Both the position numbers and the translations under genes were made by a program. The notes beneath the pieces are model-generated. The model saw nothing but the letters and a program-made list of their open reading frames with translations. It did not search any database and was not told where the DNA came from. From assembly GCA_034433795.1 (NCBI GenBank), contig DAOUAE010000012.1, positions 1-39,823 of the forward strand: a DNA stretch of 39,823 bases, read 5' to 3'. This stretch comes from DAOUAE01 sp034433795. GTDB taxonomy: Bacteria; Chloroflexota; UBA6077; FW602-bin22; DAOUAE01. Each line of letters begins with the position of its first letter. The first letter of the stretch is position 1. Below are positions 24,118-32,099 of this stretch, piece by piece.

Positions 24118-24513
24118 TCACCCGTCCGCGCGGTCGGCGATGGACCCGTCCCCAGCCGGGGCCGGAACCCAGCGCGGCAGCAGCCGTGGCAGATCGGAGA
24201 CCAGGCGCTGGTTCGAGAGCCAAAGGTCGGCCCCGGCGGCCAGGGCCTGGTCGCGGCGGGCCAGATCGCGGTGCGGGCCGAAGGCCAGGACCGCCATCGT
24301 TGGGTGGAGGGCCTTGAGGGTTCGGATCGCGGTCAGCGGGTCCAGCCGGCGCTCGGCCAGGTCGACGATGGCCAGCGCCGGCGGTGGGACCAGCGGCGCG
24401 GTCGGCAGGGCGGCCAGTGGCCGAAAGGCCAGTCCGAGCCGTTCCGCCAGCGCCGCCAGCCGGCTGGCAAAAAGAAGGTCGCTGACGATCCCCACGACAA
24501 TCGGCTGGCCCAT
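24118..24513 (-). CDS. Receiver-like protein without a DNA-binding output domain
   Basis: The 131-residue protein looks like a single CheY-like fold: PIVVGIVSDLLFASRLAALAERLG, then ALAIVDLAERRLDPLTAIRTLKALHPTMAVLAFGPHRD, then ALAAGADLWLSNQRLVSDLPRLL. The Asp in IVDLAER falls near the phosphoacceptor position, but the N-terminal acidic pair and the usual Lys are not evident (SNQR stands where a (S/T)K-like segment is expected). It may be an atypical, phosphorylation-independent receiver. No histidine kinase is nearby. Confidence 0.6.
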   Translation of the reverse strand: MGQPIVVGIVSDLLFASRLAALAERLGLAFRPLAALPTAPLVPPPALAIVDLAERRLDPLTAIRTLKALHPTMAVLAFGPHRDLARRDQALAAGADLWLSNQRLVSDLPRLLPRWVPAPAGDGSIADRADG

Positions 24514-24597
24514 GGCTCTCGGGCAGACTCTCCGGTTCCCGGTGTCCTGCTTCCCAGTCTACGCTGCGCCGGGTCTGACGTCAAGGAAGGGGGCGGG

Positions 24598-25374
24598 CTA
24601 GCGTCCAGCCAGAAGCGGGCGCTCCAGCTCGCGCATGGCCTCATCCACGGTGGCGCCGCCGTGGATGATGGCCCCCAGCGCCGCTACCATGCGGCCGGGG
24701 TGCTCGTGGGCCCAGATGTTGCGGCCGATGGCCACGCCCCGGGCGCCGGCGGCCATGGCGCCGGCCACCTCTTCCAGGACGCTGCGGGTGTCGCTACGGG
24801 CCGGGCCGCCGAGGATCACCACCGGCACGCTCAGCGGGCGGATCGCCTGGCGGAAGGTCTCAAGGCTGCCGGTGTAGTGCATTTTAATCACGTCGGCCCC
24901 CAGCTCTTCGCCGATCTTGGCGGCCTGGCCGATCTTCTCCGGCGTGTGGTGCTCGACGGCCTGGAACGAGACCGGAATCGTCTCGACCATCAGCGGCAGG
25001 CCCCAGGCTCGGCAGATAGCGCTCAGCCGGCGGGCCTCGTGGACGCTGGTCGGGTTATCGGGCGACCAGGGCGTGCAGACGAACTTGCCCATATCGGCGC
25101 CCAGGCGCAGGGCGTCCTCGACCGCGTACTCCGGCGAGCCGACCAGGCGGTCGAGGTTCAGGATGAGGCCCACCCGCTCGATCAGATGGCCGTGGTGACG
25201 GACCACGCCGACGGTGGTCAGGACGGCGTCGGCGCCGGCGGCCACGACCTCGCGGAGTGTCCGGGCCGGGTCGGCCATCCCGGCGTAGTTGGCCCCGCCG
25301 GCGCCGTGGTCGAAGGCGACGATCAGGGTCTTGCCGTCGGGCGCGAACACCCGGGCGAGGCGGCGGTGCGTCAT
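24598..25374 (-). CDS. Class I aldolase of the DhnA/LacD/AroA' family
   Basis: This 258-residue TIM-barrel aldolase has LIVAFDHGAGG at the N-terminus and the Schiff-base Lys in DVIKMHYTGS (K164). The phosphate-binding loops VVILGGPARSD and GVAIGRNIWAHEHPGRM are also present. The family covers archaeal-type fructose-bisphosphate aldolase, LsrF and 2-amino-3,7-dideoxy-D-threo-hept-6-ulosonate synthase. Sequence alone does not decide among them. The ATG at 25374 was chosen after AAAGGAGAGCC. A much longer upstream reading has no protein character. It is probably monocistronic from the promoter at 25428-25456. Confidence 0.87.
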   Translation of the reverse strand: MTHRRLARVFAPDGKTLIVAFDHGAGGANYAGMADPARTLREVVAAGADAVLTTVGVVRHHGHLIERVGLILNLDRLVGSPEYAVEDALRLGADMGKFVCTPWSPDNPTSVHEARRLSAICRAWGLPLMVETIPVSFQAVEHHTPEKIGQAAKIGEELGADVIKMHYTGSLETFRQAIRPLSVPVVILGGPARSDTRSVLEEVAGAMAAGARGVAIGRNIWAHEHPGRMVAALGAIIHGGATVDEAMRELERPLLAGR

Positions 25375-25427
25375 GGCTCTCCTTTCTGGCGGTCGCGGTG
25401 TTCCGGGCGAAACCCGGCTATGTCTGG

Positions 25428-25456
25428 AGTATACCCGCCCGGTGGGCGGGCGACAA
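25428..25456 (-). promoter_or_regulatory. Promoter of the aldolase gene
   Basis: On the minus strand TTGTCG (25451-25456), 17 nt, TATACT (25428-25433), about 54 nt before the ATG. Confidence 0.5.
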
Positions 25457-25508
25457 GGCGCTGCCGGGGCCGGCCGCTCTTCCGTCTGGGCGTTTGCCGG
25501 TGAGCCGC

Positions 25509-26678
25509 TCACCGGCCGGGCTTTGAGGCGACCGGCCAGAGCCGTCCGTCGGCCGACACCACGTACTCCCGGCCGGCCCACCGGATCCGCCGGCCGGTGA
25601 AACTCAGCGCCCAGAGCACCGTTCCGCAGAGGTCCCGGAGCGGCACCAGCCAGAGGTAGCGCCAGGAGGGCTGTGGTCCGCCGAGCAGCCGGTTGCTGGC
25701 CCAGGCGGTGATCAGGCGGAAGGCCAGAACCGCTCCGGCCAGGAGCCCGTCGGCGGGCGAGCGACCACCGGTTATCAGCCAGAGGAGCGTCCAGGTGGTG
25801 AGATGGGTGATCACGCTGAAGAACCAGCCGACCGGGCGGCACACACGGTTGGTGCGATACCAGCGGAGCTGATGGTGGTAGAGGTCGGCCAGGGTCATCG
25901 CGGGCAGGCGATTCTCGCTGAGGGTCGGGGCCAGGGCGATCCGCCAGCCGGCCCGGGCGGCGCGGACGCCTATCTGGTAGTCGTCGGCCAGGTAGGCGCC
26001 GACGGCGGCCAGCCCGCCGATGACCTGGAGGACCGAACGGCGGAGGGCCAGGCCGGCGCCCAGGGCGACCGGCAGGCCGAGGCGGCGGGCCACCAGGACC
26101 GAGGGGAGGAAGTCGGTGGTGATCATCAGGGCCTCGAGGGCGGCCGGCCAGGTGGGGACGGTGCGGGTGACATAGAGGCTGGTGACCGCGCCGACCAGAG
26201 TCTCCTGAAGCGGGGCGACCAGCCGGCGCAGATAGTCGGGCGCGACCCGCATATCGGCGTCGCTCAGGACGACGATCTCATGGACGATGTGGGGCTCGAG
26301 GGCGAGGGCCTGGGCGATCTTGGGGTTGGGGGCCAGACTGAGGGGGCAGGTGATGATGGTGACCTGGCAGCCGGGGGCGAGCGGAGCCAGGTCGGCCACC
26401 GTGAGGGGAGTCGGGTCATCGGCCCGGCGGCCGATCAGGACCTGGTAGTGGGGGTAGTCCTGCCGGCAGAAGGTGCGGAGGTTCTCGACGATCTCGGGGC
26501 TCAGCCACGGCAGCGGTTTGAGCAGGGTGAGCGGCGGGGTGAAAGAGGGGAGTGGCTGGCGCCGGCGCCAGCGGGTGAAGAGGAGGACCTCGGTCAGCGC
26601 CAGCCCGTGGTAGGCCAGCGCGGCCAGCAGGGCGAGACTGCTCAGGAGGTGCAGCCACGGCAGCGGGTCAGGGAGCAT
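25509..26678 (-). CDS. GT21 (ceramide glucosyltransferase/HpnI-like) membrane glycosyltransferase
   Basis: This 389-residue processive-type GT2/GT21 enzyme has an N-terminal membrane helix and the substrate-binding TLLKPLPWLSPEIVENLRTFCRQDYP segment. It also carries the D2 motif VLSDADMRV, LADDYQIG with the catalytic Asp pair, the (Q/R)xxRW motif (HHQLRWYRTNR), and two or three C-terminal membrane helices. HpnI transfers N-acetylglucosamine to bacteriohopanetetrol, while others glucosylate ceramide or diacylglycerol. No squalene-hopene genes are in the window, so the lipid acceptor is unknown. Its start overlaps the upstream YkoP-like gene by 11 nt, indicating a two-gene operon. Confidence 0.85.
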   Translation of the reverse strand: MLPDPLPWLHLLSSLALLAALAYHGLALTEVLLFTRWRRRQPLPSFTPPLTLLKPLPWLSPEIVENLRTFCRQDYPHYQVLIGRRADDPTPLTVADLAPLAPGCQVTIITCPLSLAPNPKIAQALALEPHIVHEIVVLSDADMRVAPDYLRRLVAPLQETLVGAVTSLYVTRTVPTWPAALEALMITTDFLPSVLVARRLGLPVALGAGLALRRSVLQVIGGLAAVGAYLADDYQIGVRAARAGWRIALAPTLSENRLPAMTLADLYHHQLRWYRTNRVCRPVGWFFSVITHLTTWTLLWLITGGRSPADGLLAGAVLAFRLITAWASNRLLGGPQPSWRYLWLVPLRDLCGTVLWALSFTGRRIRWAGREYVVSADGRLWPVASKPGR

Positions 26679-27324
26679 GGTCGGGCCGGTGCCGGACGGG
26701 CAGGGTCAGCGGTTCGGCGTAGCGCTGGAGCAGCCGGTGGCGAGAGATCCAGATCTGACCGCGTTCGGCGGCCAGCGGATTCTTCCCGCGCAGGCTGGGG
26801 TGGTTGAAGGTCAGCATCAGCGCCCAGACGTAGAGGTGCTGGGCCAGGCGGGCCAGGCGGCCCAGCGGGCTGGTGGGTGGGGGGAGCAGGATGATGTCGA
26901 AGCCGAGGCGGCGGGCCAGGTCGACGTAGCGGGACCAGCCGATCTCGGTGGCGAGAGAGGTCTCGGCCCGCAGGGCCACGATGTCGGCCAGGTCGGGGCG
27001 GGTGGCCAGGTGGTGGGCGAGCAGACGGAGCGAGTGGCGGGTCTGATGGGCGAAGCGCAGTCCCCAGGCCAGATCGGGGCCAGTGGGCCCCATGCGGGGG
27101 ATATGCTCGTTCCAGAAGTGAAGGTCGAGGATAGGGGCGCCCTTGGGGACGGGAGTGCCGTCGGAGAGGATGAGAGCGAACGGGCTGCGGCTGCGGGCGA
27201 TGCGCAGAAGGCACTGGGGGTCGGCGGTGAACTCGGTGATGCCGTAGAGACGGCGCAGCAGGGCGTCGAGGGCGCGGATAAGTCCCTGGAGGAGAGCGAC
27301 GAGCGCGGTCAGAGAATCGCTCAT
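26668..27324 (-). CDS. YkoP-like protein of unknown function
   Basis: The 218-residue soluble protein contains DGTPVPKGAPILDLHFWNEHIP near residue 55 and WGLRFAHQTRHSLRLLAHHLATRPDLADIVALRAETSL. I recall this pattern from YkoP-like domains found beside polysaccharide deacetylases and glycosyltransferases. The ATG at 27324 follows GAGGCGACC. Upstream codons in the same frame look non-coding. The tight overlap with the GT21 gene suggests a joint role in making or modifying a glycolipid. The family name is from memory and the function is unknown. Confidence 0.7.
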   Translation of the reverse strand: MSDSLTALVALLQGLIRALDALLRRLYGITEFTADPQCLLRIARSRSPFALILSDGTPVPKGAPILDLHFWNEHIPRMGPTGPDLAWGLRFAHQTRHSLRLLAHHLATRPDLADIVALRAETSLATEIGWSRYVDLARRLGFDIILLPPPTSPLGRLARLAQHLYVWALMLTFNHPSLRGKNPLAAERGQIWISRHRLLQRYAEPLTLPVRHRPDHAP

Positions 27325-27386
27325 GGTCGCCTCGCGGTCGGCCCTGCTCCGCAGGAGATCCGGTGGGGGAGCGCTCCCCACTGCCC

Positions 27387-27415
27387 AGTGTACTAGCCCG
27401 CCGGCGGGCGGGCAA
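27387..27415 (-). promoter_or_regulatory. Promoter of the ykoP-like/glycosyltransferase operon
   Basis: Minus strand TTGCCC (27410-27415), 17 nt, TACACT (27387-27392), about 63 nt before the ATG. Confidence 0.45.
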
Positions 27416-27452
27416 GGGGAGAGAGCGGGTCGGCCGGCCCCGGGGGTCGTTA

Positions 27453-27481
27453 TTGACAGGGGGCCCCGGCCATGGTTACAT
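27453..27481 (+). promoter_or_regulatory. Promoter of the SDR-larA-E2-CoA transferase operon
   Basis: TTGACA (27453-27458), 17 nt, TTACAT (27476-27481), 51 nt before the SDR ATG. A G+C-rich imperfect inverted repeat (CCCCGGGGG and GGGGGCCCCGG) flanks and overlaps the -35. Confidence 0.6.
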
Positions 27482-27532
27482 ATCCCCGCAGCCGCGAAAC
27501 GCGACCGATAAAGGTGCAGGACGAGCACGCCG

Positions 27533-28309
27533 ATGACGTACAGCACCATCTTCCGTCTGGATGGACGGGTCGCGCTCATTCCCGGGGGCTCGGGCGGTAT
27601 CGGCAGCGCCCTGGCCGCCGGCCTGGCCGACTTCGGCGCCGATGTCGTGATCGTCGGCCGCTCGCTGGAGCGGGCCGAGGCGGTCGCTCAGAGCGTCCGG
27701 GAACGGGGTCGCCGGGCCCTGGCCCTGCCGGCCGATGTCACCCGACCGGAGGAGGTCGACCGCATGGTCGACCAGACCATGGCGGCGTTCGGCCAGATCG
27801 ATATCCTCATCAACTGTGTGGGGACCAACATCGAGGCCCCGGCCGAGGAGTACCGGCTCGAGGACTGGGACTACGTGTTCGCGATGAACCTGCGCAGCAC
27901 GTTCAAGATCTGCCAGGCGGTCGCCCGGGCCTCGATGATCCCCCGCCGCCGGGGCAAGATCATCAATATCTCCTCGGTCCGGGGGCAGCTGGCCATTCGC
28001 CGGGGCTACGCCGCCTATACTGCCAGCAAGGCGGGGGTCAATCTCCTGACCAAGCAGCTGGCCACCGAGTGGGCCAAGTACAATATCAATGTCAACTGCA
28101 TCGCCCCGACGTTTATCCGGACGCCGCTGGTGGCGCCGATGCTGAGCGACCCGCAGTTCTACCAGGCGCTGGTCAACCGCATCCCGCTGGGGCGGGTCGG
28201 CGAGCCCGACGACCTGGTGGGCGCGGCGGTCTTTCTGGCCGCGCCGGCCTCGGACTTCATCACCGGCCATATCCTGCTGGTGGACGGCGGCGTGACCGCG
28301 ACGCAGTAG
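27533..28309 (+). CDS. Short-chain dehydrogenase/reductase, gluconate/KduD-like
   Basis: This 258-residue classical SDR has the cofactor loop PGGSGGIG (residues about 17-24), ADVT, INCVGTN in place of the usual NNAG, a catalytic Ser in INISSV, the YTASK catalytic Tyr/Lys pair and the C-terminal ITGHILLVDGGV. It resembles gluconate 5-dehydrogenase and 2-deoxy-gluconate 3-dehydrogenase, which interconvert sugar acids with keto forms. The Arg in VGRSLERAE after beta-2 suggests NADP preference. It is first in a four-gene operon whose later members handle 2-hydroxyacids and acyl-CoA. Confidence 0.88.
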   Translation: MTYSTIFRLDGRVALIPGGSGGIGSALAAGLADFGADVVIVGRSLERAEAVAQSVRERGRRALALPADVTRPEEVDRMVDQTMAAFGQIDILINCVGTNIEAPAEEYRLEDWDYVFAMNLRSTFKICQAVARASMIPRRRGKIINISSVRGQLAIRRGYAAYTASKAGVNLLTKQLATEWAKYNINVNCIAPTFIRTPLVAPMLSDPQFYQALVNRIPLGRVGEPDDLVGAAVFLAAPASDFITGHILLVDGGVTATQ

Positions 28310-28321
28310 ACGGAGAGCGCG

Positions 28322-29578
28322 GTGCCCGAGTTCGTCCTGAAGTACGGTCAGACGGTCCAGCGGCTGACGGTCCCGGCCGAGAGCCTCGTTGGCGTGGTGG
28401 CCCCGCGCCCGGTCCCGGCGCCGGCACCGGGCGAGGTGCTGGTCCAGGAGGCGCTGGCCCGACCGGTGGGCGGGCCGCCACTGGCCGAACGGGTGCGCCC
28501 CGGCCAGAAGGTGGTCATCCTGGCCAGCGATATCACCCGGCCGACGCCGACCGCCACCCTCCTGCCGCCGCTCCTGGCCGAACTCCAGCGGGCCGGCGTG
28601 GCGCGGCGGGACGTCACCGTGGTCTTCGGACTGGGTATCCATCGGCGGCACACGCCCGCTGAGCAGGCGCGGCTGCTCGGGCCGGCGGCCGGGGCGGTCG
28701 CCGCCCTGGATAGCGACCCCGCCCAGGCGGTGATGCTGGGCCGGACCAGCCGGGGCACGCCGGTCGCGGTCTTCCGGCCGGTGGCCGAGGCCGACGTCCG
28801 GATCTGCACCGGCACGGTCGAATACCACTACTTCGCCGGCTACAGCGGCGGGGTCAAGGCCATTCTGCCCGGTGTCTGCACCCGGGCGACCATCGAGCAC
28901 AATCACGCGCTGATGGTCGATCCCCAGGCGGTGGCCGGCGAGATCGACCAGAACCCGGTGCGCCAGGACCTGGAGGAGGTCCAGCGGTTTGCGCCGGCCG
29001 ACTATCTCGTCAACGTCGTTCTGAACGACCAGCGCCAGATCGTCCGGGCGGTGGCCGGCGATCCCCACCTGGCTTTCCGCCAGGCGGCTGCCTGGGTGGA
29101 TGAGCTCAACGGCTGCCCTCTTGAGGGACTGGCCGACGTCGTCATCGCCAGCGCCGGGGGCTCGCCGAAGGATCTCAATCTGTACCAGGCCCAGAAGGCC
29201 CTGGACAACGCCCGCCTGGCGGTGCGTCCCGGTGGGGTGATCATTCTGGTGGCCGAGTGCCCCGAAGGGTTCGGCGAGCCCACCTTCGAGGAGTGGATGC
29301 GGAGCGCCGGACGGCCAGAGGACCTTATAACCCGCCTGCGACAGCGGTTCGTCCTGGGTGGGCACAAAGCGGCGGCTATCGCCCTGACGCTCCAGCGGGC
29401 GGCGGTCTTCCTGGTCTCGGCCCTGCCGGCCGCACTGGTCCGCCAGTGCTTCTTTGAACCCTACGCGACCGTCCAGCAGGCCCTGGCGGCGGCGCTGGAG
29501 CGGGTCGGGCCGGGGGCCAGTGTCCTGGTGATGCCCCAGGCCGGTTCGACCCTGCCCCGGCCAGCCCGCCCGACCTGA
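28322..29578 (+). CDS. larA: LarA-family nickel-pincer racemase/epimerase
   Basis: This 418-residue two-domain enzyme racemises 2-hydroxyacids through the Ni-pincer nucleotide. The catalytic and ligand residues of LarA can be placed: His in GLGIHRRHT, His in EYHYFAGYSGGVKAILPG with its Lys, and His in TIEHNHALM. GGSPKDLNLYQAQKAL and FGEPTFEEWM are also family blocks. The start is GTG, 12 nt after the SDR stop, with CGGAGAG ahead. LarB, LarC and LarE, needed to make the cofactor, are not in the window. Many LarA homologues act on substrates other than lactate, so the substrate is open. Confidence 0.9.
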   Translation: MPEFVLKYGQTVQRLTVPAESLVGVVAPRPVPAPAPGEVLVQEALARPVGGPPLAERVRPGQKVVILASDITRPTPTATLLPPLLAELQRAGVARRDVTVVFGLGIHRRHTPAEQARLLGPAAGAVAALDSDPAQAVMLGRTSRGTPVAVFRPVAEADVRICTGTVEYHYFAGYSGGVKAILPGVCTRATIEHNHALMVDPQAVAGEIDQNPVRQDLEEVQRFAPADYLVNVVLNDQRQIVRAVAGDPHLAFRQAAAWVDELNGCPLEGLADVVIASAGGSPKDLNLYQAQKALDNARLAVRPGGVIILVAECPEGFGEPTFEEWMRSAGRPEDLITRLRQRFVLGGHKAAAIALTLQRAAVFLVSALPAALVRQCFFEPYATVQQALAAALERVGPGASVLVMPQAGSTLPRPARPT

Positions 29579-29621
29579 GCGGCCCTGCGCCAGCCAGACT
29601 CTTGGGGAAAGGGGTGCCGAC

Positions 29622-30893
29622 GTGCCGGTCGAAGTCAGAATGCCACAACTGGCCCTCAGTATGACCGAGGGCACGGTGGGGAAGTGGCTCAAGACCGAGG
29701 GGGAAACGGTCCAGGCCGGGGAGCCGCTGGTCGAGGTGCTGACCGAGAAAGTGGCCACCGAGATCGCCGCCCCGGCCAGTGGGGTGCTGCAGAAGATCAT
29801 GGTGCCGGAAGGGGCCACGGTGCCGGTGGACACGGTGCTGGCGGTGATCGCTACCGGTGAGGAGGGCGCCACGCCGACTGTTGGCCAGCAGCCAGCGCCG
29901 GCCCAGACCACAGCCGGGGAAGCCGCGCCGGCGAGCGCCCACGCCGCTCCCGCTCCGGCGACTGAAGACCGGGGTCGCGTCTTCGCCTCGCCAGCCGCCC
30001 GCCGGCTGGCCCGCGAGCATGGGGTGGATCTGCGCCAGGTCCGGGGCACGGGCCCTGGCGGGCGGATCATTATGCGCGATGTGCTGCGCGTGGCGGCCGA
30101 ACTGGCCGAGCGGGCGGCGGTGGCGGTGGCCGAGACCGCCCGCGCCGCCCCGACTCCCCCCGCGCCGGCGGCCCCGACGCCCGCCCCGGCGCCAGCCGCG
30201 CCGGCGGCTCGCGCCATCCCGCTGGCCGGGATGCGCCGGATCATCGCCGAGCGCATGGTCCAGAGCCGCCAGACGACCGCGCCGGTGACGCTCACCGTCG
30301 AGGTCGATATGGCTGAGGCGGTCAAGCTCCGACAGCAGCTCCTCGGCGAATGGGAGCGCACCCACGGCCTTCGCCTCTCCTACACCGATCTCATCGTCCG
30401 GGCGGTGGCCAAGGCGCTGCGCGAGCACCCGCGCCTCAACGCCAGCCTGGTCGGCGACGAGATCCGCCTCCACGAGGAGATCAACATCGGGGTGGCGGTG
30501 GCCCTGGACGACGGGCTGATCGTCCCGGTGGTCCACCAGGCCGACCGCAAGTCGCTGCTGGAGATCGCCCTGGCCATCCGCGACCTGGCCGACCGCGCCC
30601 GCCGCAACGCCCTGACGCCGGCCGACGTCGCTGGCGGCACCTTCACCGTGACCAACCTCGGGATGTACGGCACCGATATCTTCACCCCGATCATCAATCC
30701 GCCGGAGTGTGCCATCCTGGGCGTGGGCCGGATCGTCGAACGGCCGGCGGTGCGCGAAGGGCAGCTGGTGGCCCGGCCGCTGATGTGGCTCAGCCTGACC
30801 TTCGACCACCGGATCGTGGACGGGGCGCCGGCCGCCCAGTTCCTCCAGCGCGTCCAGGAGATCCTGGAGAAACCGTATCTGCTTCTGGTGTAG
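29622..30893 (+). CDS. 2-Oxoacid dehydrogenase complex E2 (dihydrolipoamide acyltransferase)
   Basis: The 423-residue protein has all E2 domains in order. The N-terminal lipoyl domain (1-77) carries the lipoylated Lys43 in VLTEKVATEI. An Ala/Pro linker follows, then the peripheral-subunit binding domain (about 119-157, FASPAARRLAREHGVDLRQVRGTGPGGRI), a second Ala/Pro linker and the catalytic domain ending with the active site DHRIVDG (H396, D400). No E1 or E3 gene is present, so it is an orphan that must use partners encoded elsewhere. Its place between larA and a CoA-transferase gene is unusual. GTG start. Confidence 0.93.
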   Translation: MPVEVRMPQLALSMTEGTVGKWLKTEGETVQAGEPLVEVLTEKVATEIAAPASGVLQKIMVPEGATVPVDTVLAVIATGEEGATPTVGQQPAPAQTTAGEAAPASAHAAPAPATEDRGRVFASPAARRLAREHGVDLRQVRGTGPGGRIIMRDVLRVAAELAERAAVAVAETARAAPTPPAPAAPTPAPAPAAPAARAIPLAGMRRIIAERMVQSRQTTAPVTLTVEVDMAEAVKLRQQLLGEWERTHGLRLSYTDLIVRAVAKALREHPRLNASLVGDEIRLHEEINIGVAVALDDGLIVPVVHQADRKSLLEIALAIRDLADRARRNALTPADVAGGTFTVTNLGMYGTDIFTPIINPPECAILGVGRIVERPAVREGQLVARPLMWLSLTFDHRIVDGAPAAQFLQRVQEILEKPYLLLV

Positions 30894-30903
30894 AGGGGAG
30901 ACG

Positions 30904-32094
30904 ATGGCACCACCGCTGGTCGGGCTGCGGGTCCTGGATCTGACCCGCATCATGTCCGGCCCCTACTGCACGATGCTGCTCGGCGACCTGGGGGCCGAGG
31001 TCATCAAAATCGAGCAGCCCGGGACCGGCGACGATAGCCGGACCTGGGGCCCCCCCTTCGCTGGGGGCGAGGCCGCCTATTTCCTCTGCGTCAACCGCAA
31101 TAAAAAGAGCGTGACCCTGAATCTGAAGCATCCGGAGGGACAGGCGGTCTTCCGGGCCCTGGTCGCCCGGAGCGACATCCTGGTCGAGAACTTCAAAGCC
31201 GGCACGCTCGACCGGCTGGGTCTGGGCTATGAGGTTCTCCGGACCATCAACCCCGGTCTTATCTACTGTGCCATCACCGGCTTTGGCTCCAGCGGCCCCT
31301 ACCGTGACCGGCCGGGCTTCGATTTCACCGTTCAGGCGCTGGGCGGCATTATGAGCGTGACCGGCGAGCCCGATGGCCCGCCGGTGAAGGTGGGAACACC
31401 GATCGTCGACGTCACCACCGGCATGTACGCCCTCATCGCCATTCTGGCCGCCCTCCACCACCGTACCCAGACCGGCCAGGGCCAGCGGGTCGAGGTCTCG
31501 CTCCTGGAGTCGCAGCTCGCCTGGCTGGTCAACGTGGCCCAGAACTATCTGGTCAGCGGAAAACTACCCCGTCGGCTGGGCAACGCTCATCCCAACATCG
31601 TCCCCTACCAGGCCTTCCGGGCCCGCGACCGCTACTTTGTGGTGGCGGTCGGCAACGATGCCCAGTGGCAGCGCTTCTGTCAGGCCATCGGGCGTCCCGA
31701 TCTGGCCGATGACCCGCGCTTCGCCACCAACCCGCAGCGGGTGGTCAACCGCGAGGCGCTGACAGCGCTCCTGGCCGAGCACTTCCAGCAGGCTGAGGCC
31801 GACGAATGGCTGGGCCGGCTGCTCCAGGCCGATGTGCCCTGTGCCCCGATCAACACCCTCGACCAGGTCTTCGCCGACCCGCAGGTCCAGCACCTCGGCA
31901 TGCTCCTCTACACCGACCATCCGACGGCCGGCCGGCTGCCGCTCGTGCGCTGGCCGTTCACCTTCTCGGAGACGCCGGCCGAACTCGCCGCTCCGCCGCC
32001 GCTTCTGGGCCAGCACACCGACGAGGTTCTGCGCACAGTCCTGGGACTCGCCGCGGACGAGATCGCCCGGCTGCGGGCGGCGGGGGCGATCTGA
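30904..32094 (+). CDS. Class III (CaiB/BaiF) CoA-transferase
   Basis: This 396-residue protein moves CoA between carboxylic acids without a free thioester hydrolysis step. The family landmarks are LRVLDLTRIMSGPYCTMLLGDLGAEVIKIE, NRNKKSVTLNLKHPEG, DILVENFKAGTLDRLGLGYE and GFDFTVQALGG. The catalytic Asp lies in PIVDVTTGMYA and is D169, the same number as in formyl-CoA transferase. The gene follows the E2 by 10 nt and ends the operon. The following gene is convergent, 5 nt away. Likely substrates are short hydroxy- or dicarboxylic acids, not determinable here. Confidence 0.92.
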   Translation: MAPPLVGLRVLDLTRIMSGPYCTMLLGDLGAEVIKIEQPGTGDDSRTWGPPFAGGEAAYFLCVNRNKKSVTLNLKHPEGQAVFRALVARSDILVENFKAGTLDRLGLGYEVLRTINPGLIYCAITGFGSSGPYRDRPGFDFTVQALGGIMSVTGEPDGPPVKVGTPIVDVTTGMYALIAILAALHHRTQTGQGQRVEVSLLESQLAWLVNVAQNYLVSGKLPRRLGNAHPNIVPYQAFRARDRYFVVAVGNDAQWQRFCQAIGRPDLADDPRFATNPQRVVNREALTALLAEHFQQAEADEWLGRLLQADVPCAPINTLDQVFADPQVQHLGMLLYTDHPTAGRLPLVRWPFTFSETPAELAAPPPLLGQHTDEVLRTVLGLAADEIARLRAAGAI

Positions 32095-32099
32095 AGCTC

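Noticed and set aside
27476..30361. 961-codon minus-strand open frame opposite the SDR, larA and E2 genes
   Set aside because: It spans three well-supported genes in antisense and has repetitive Arg/Ala/Gly sequence with no family signature.
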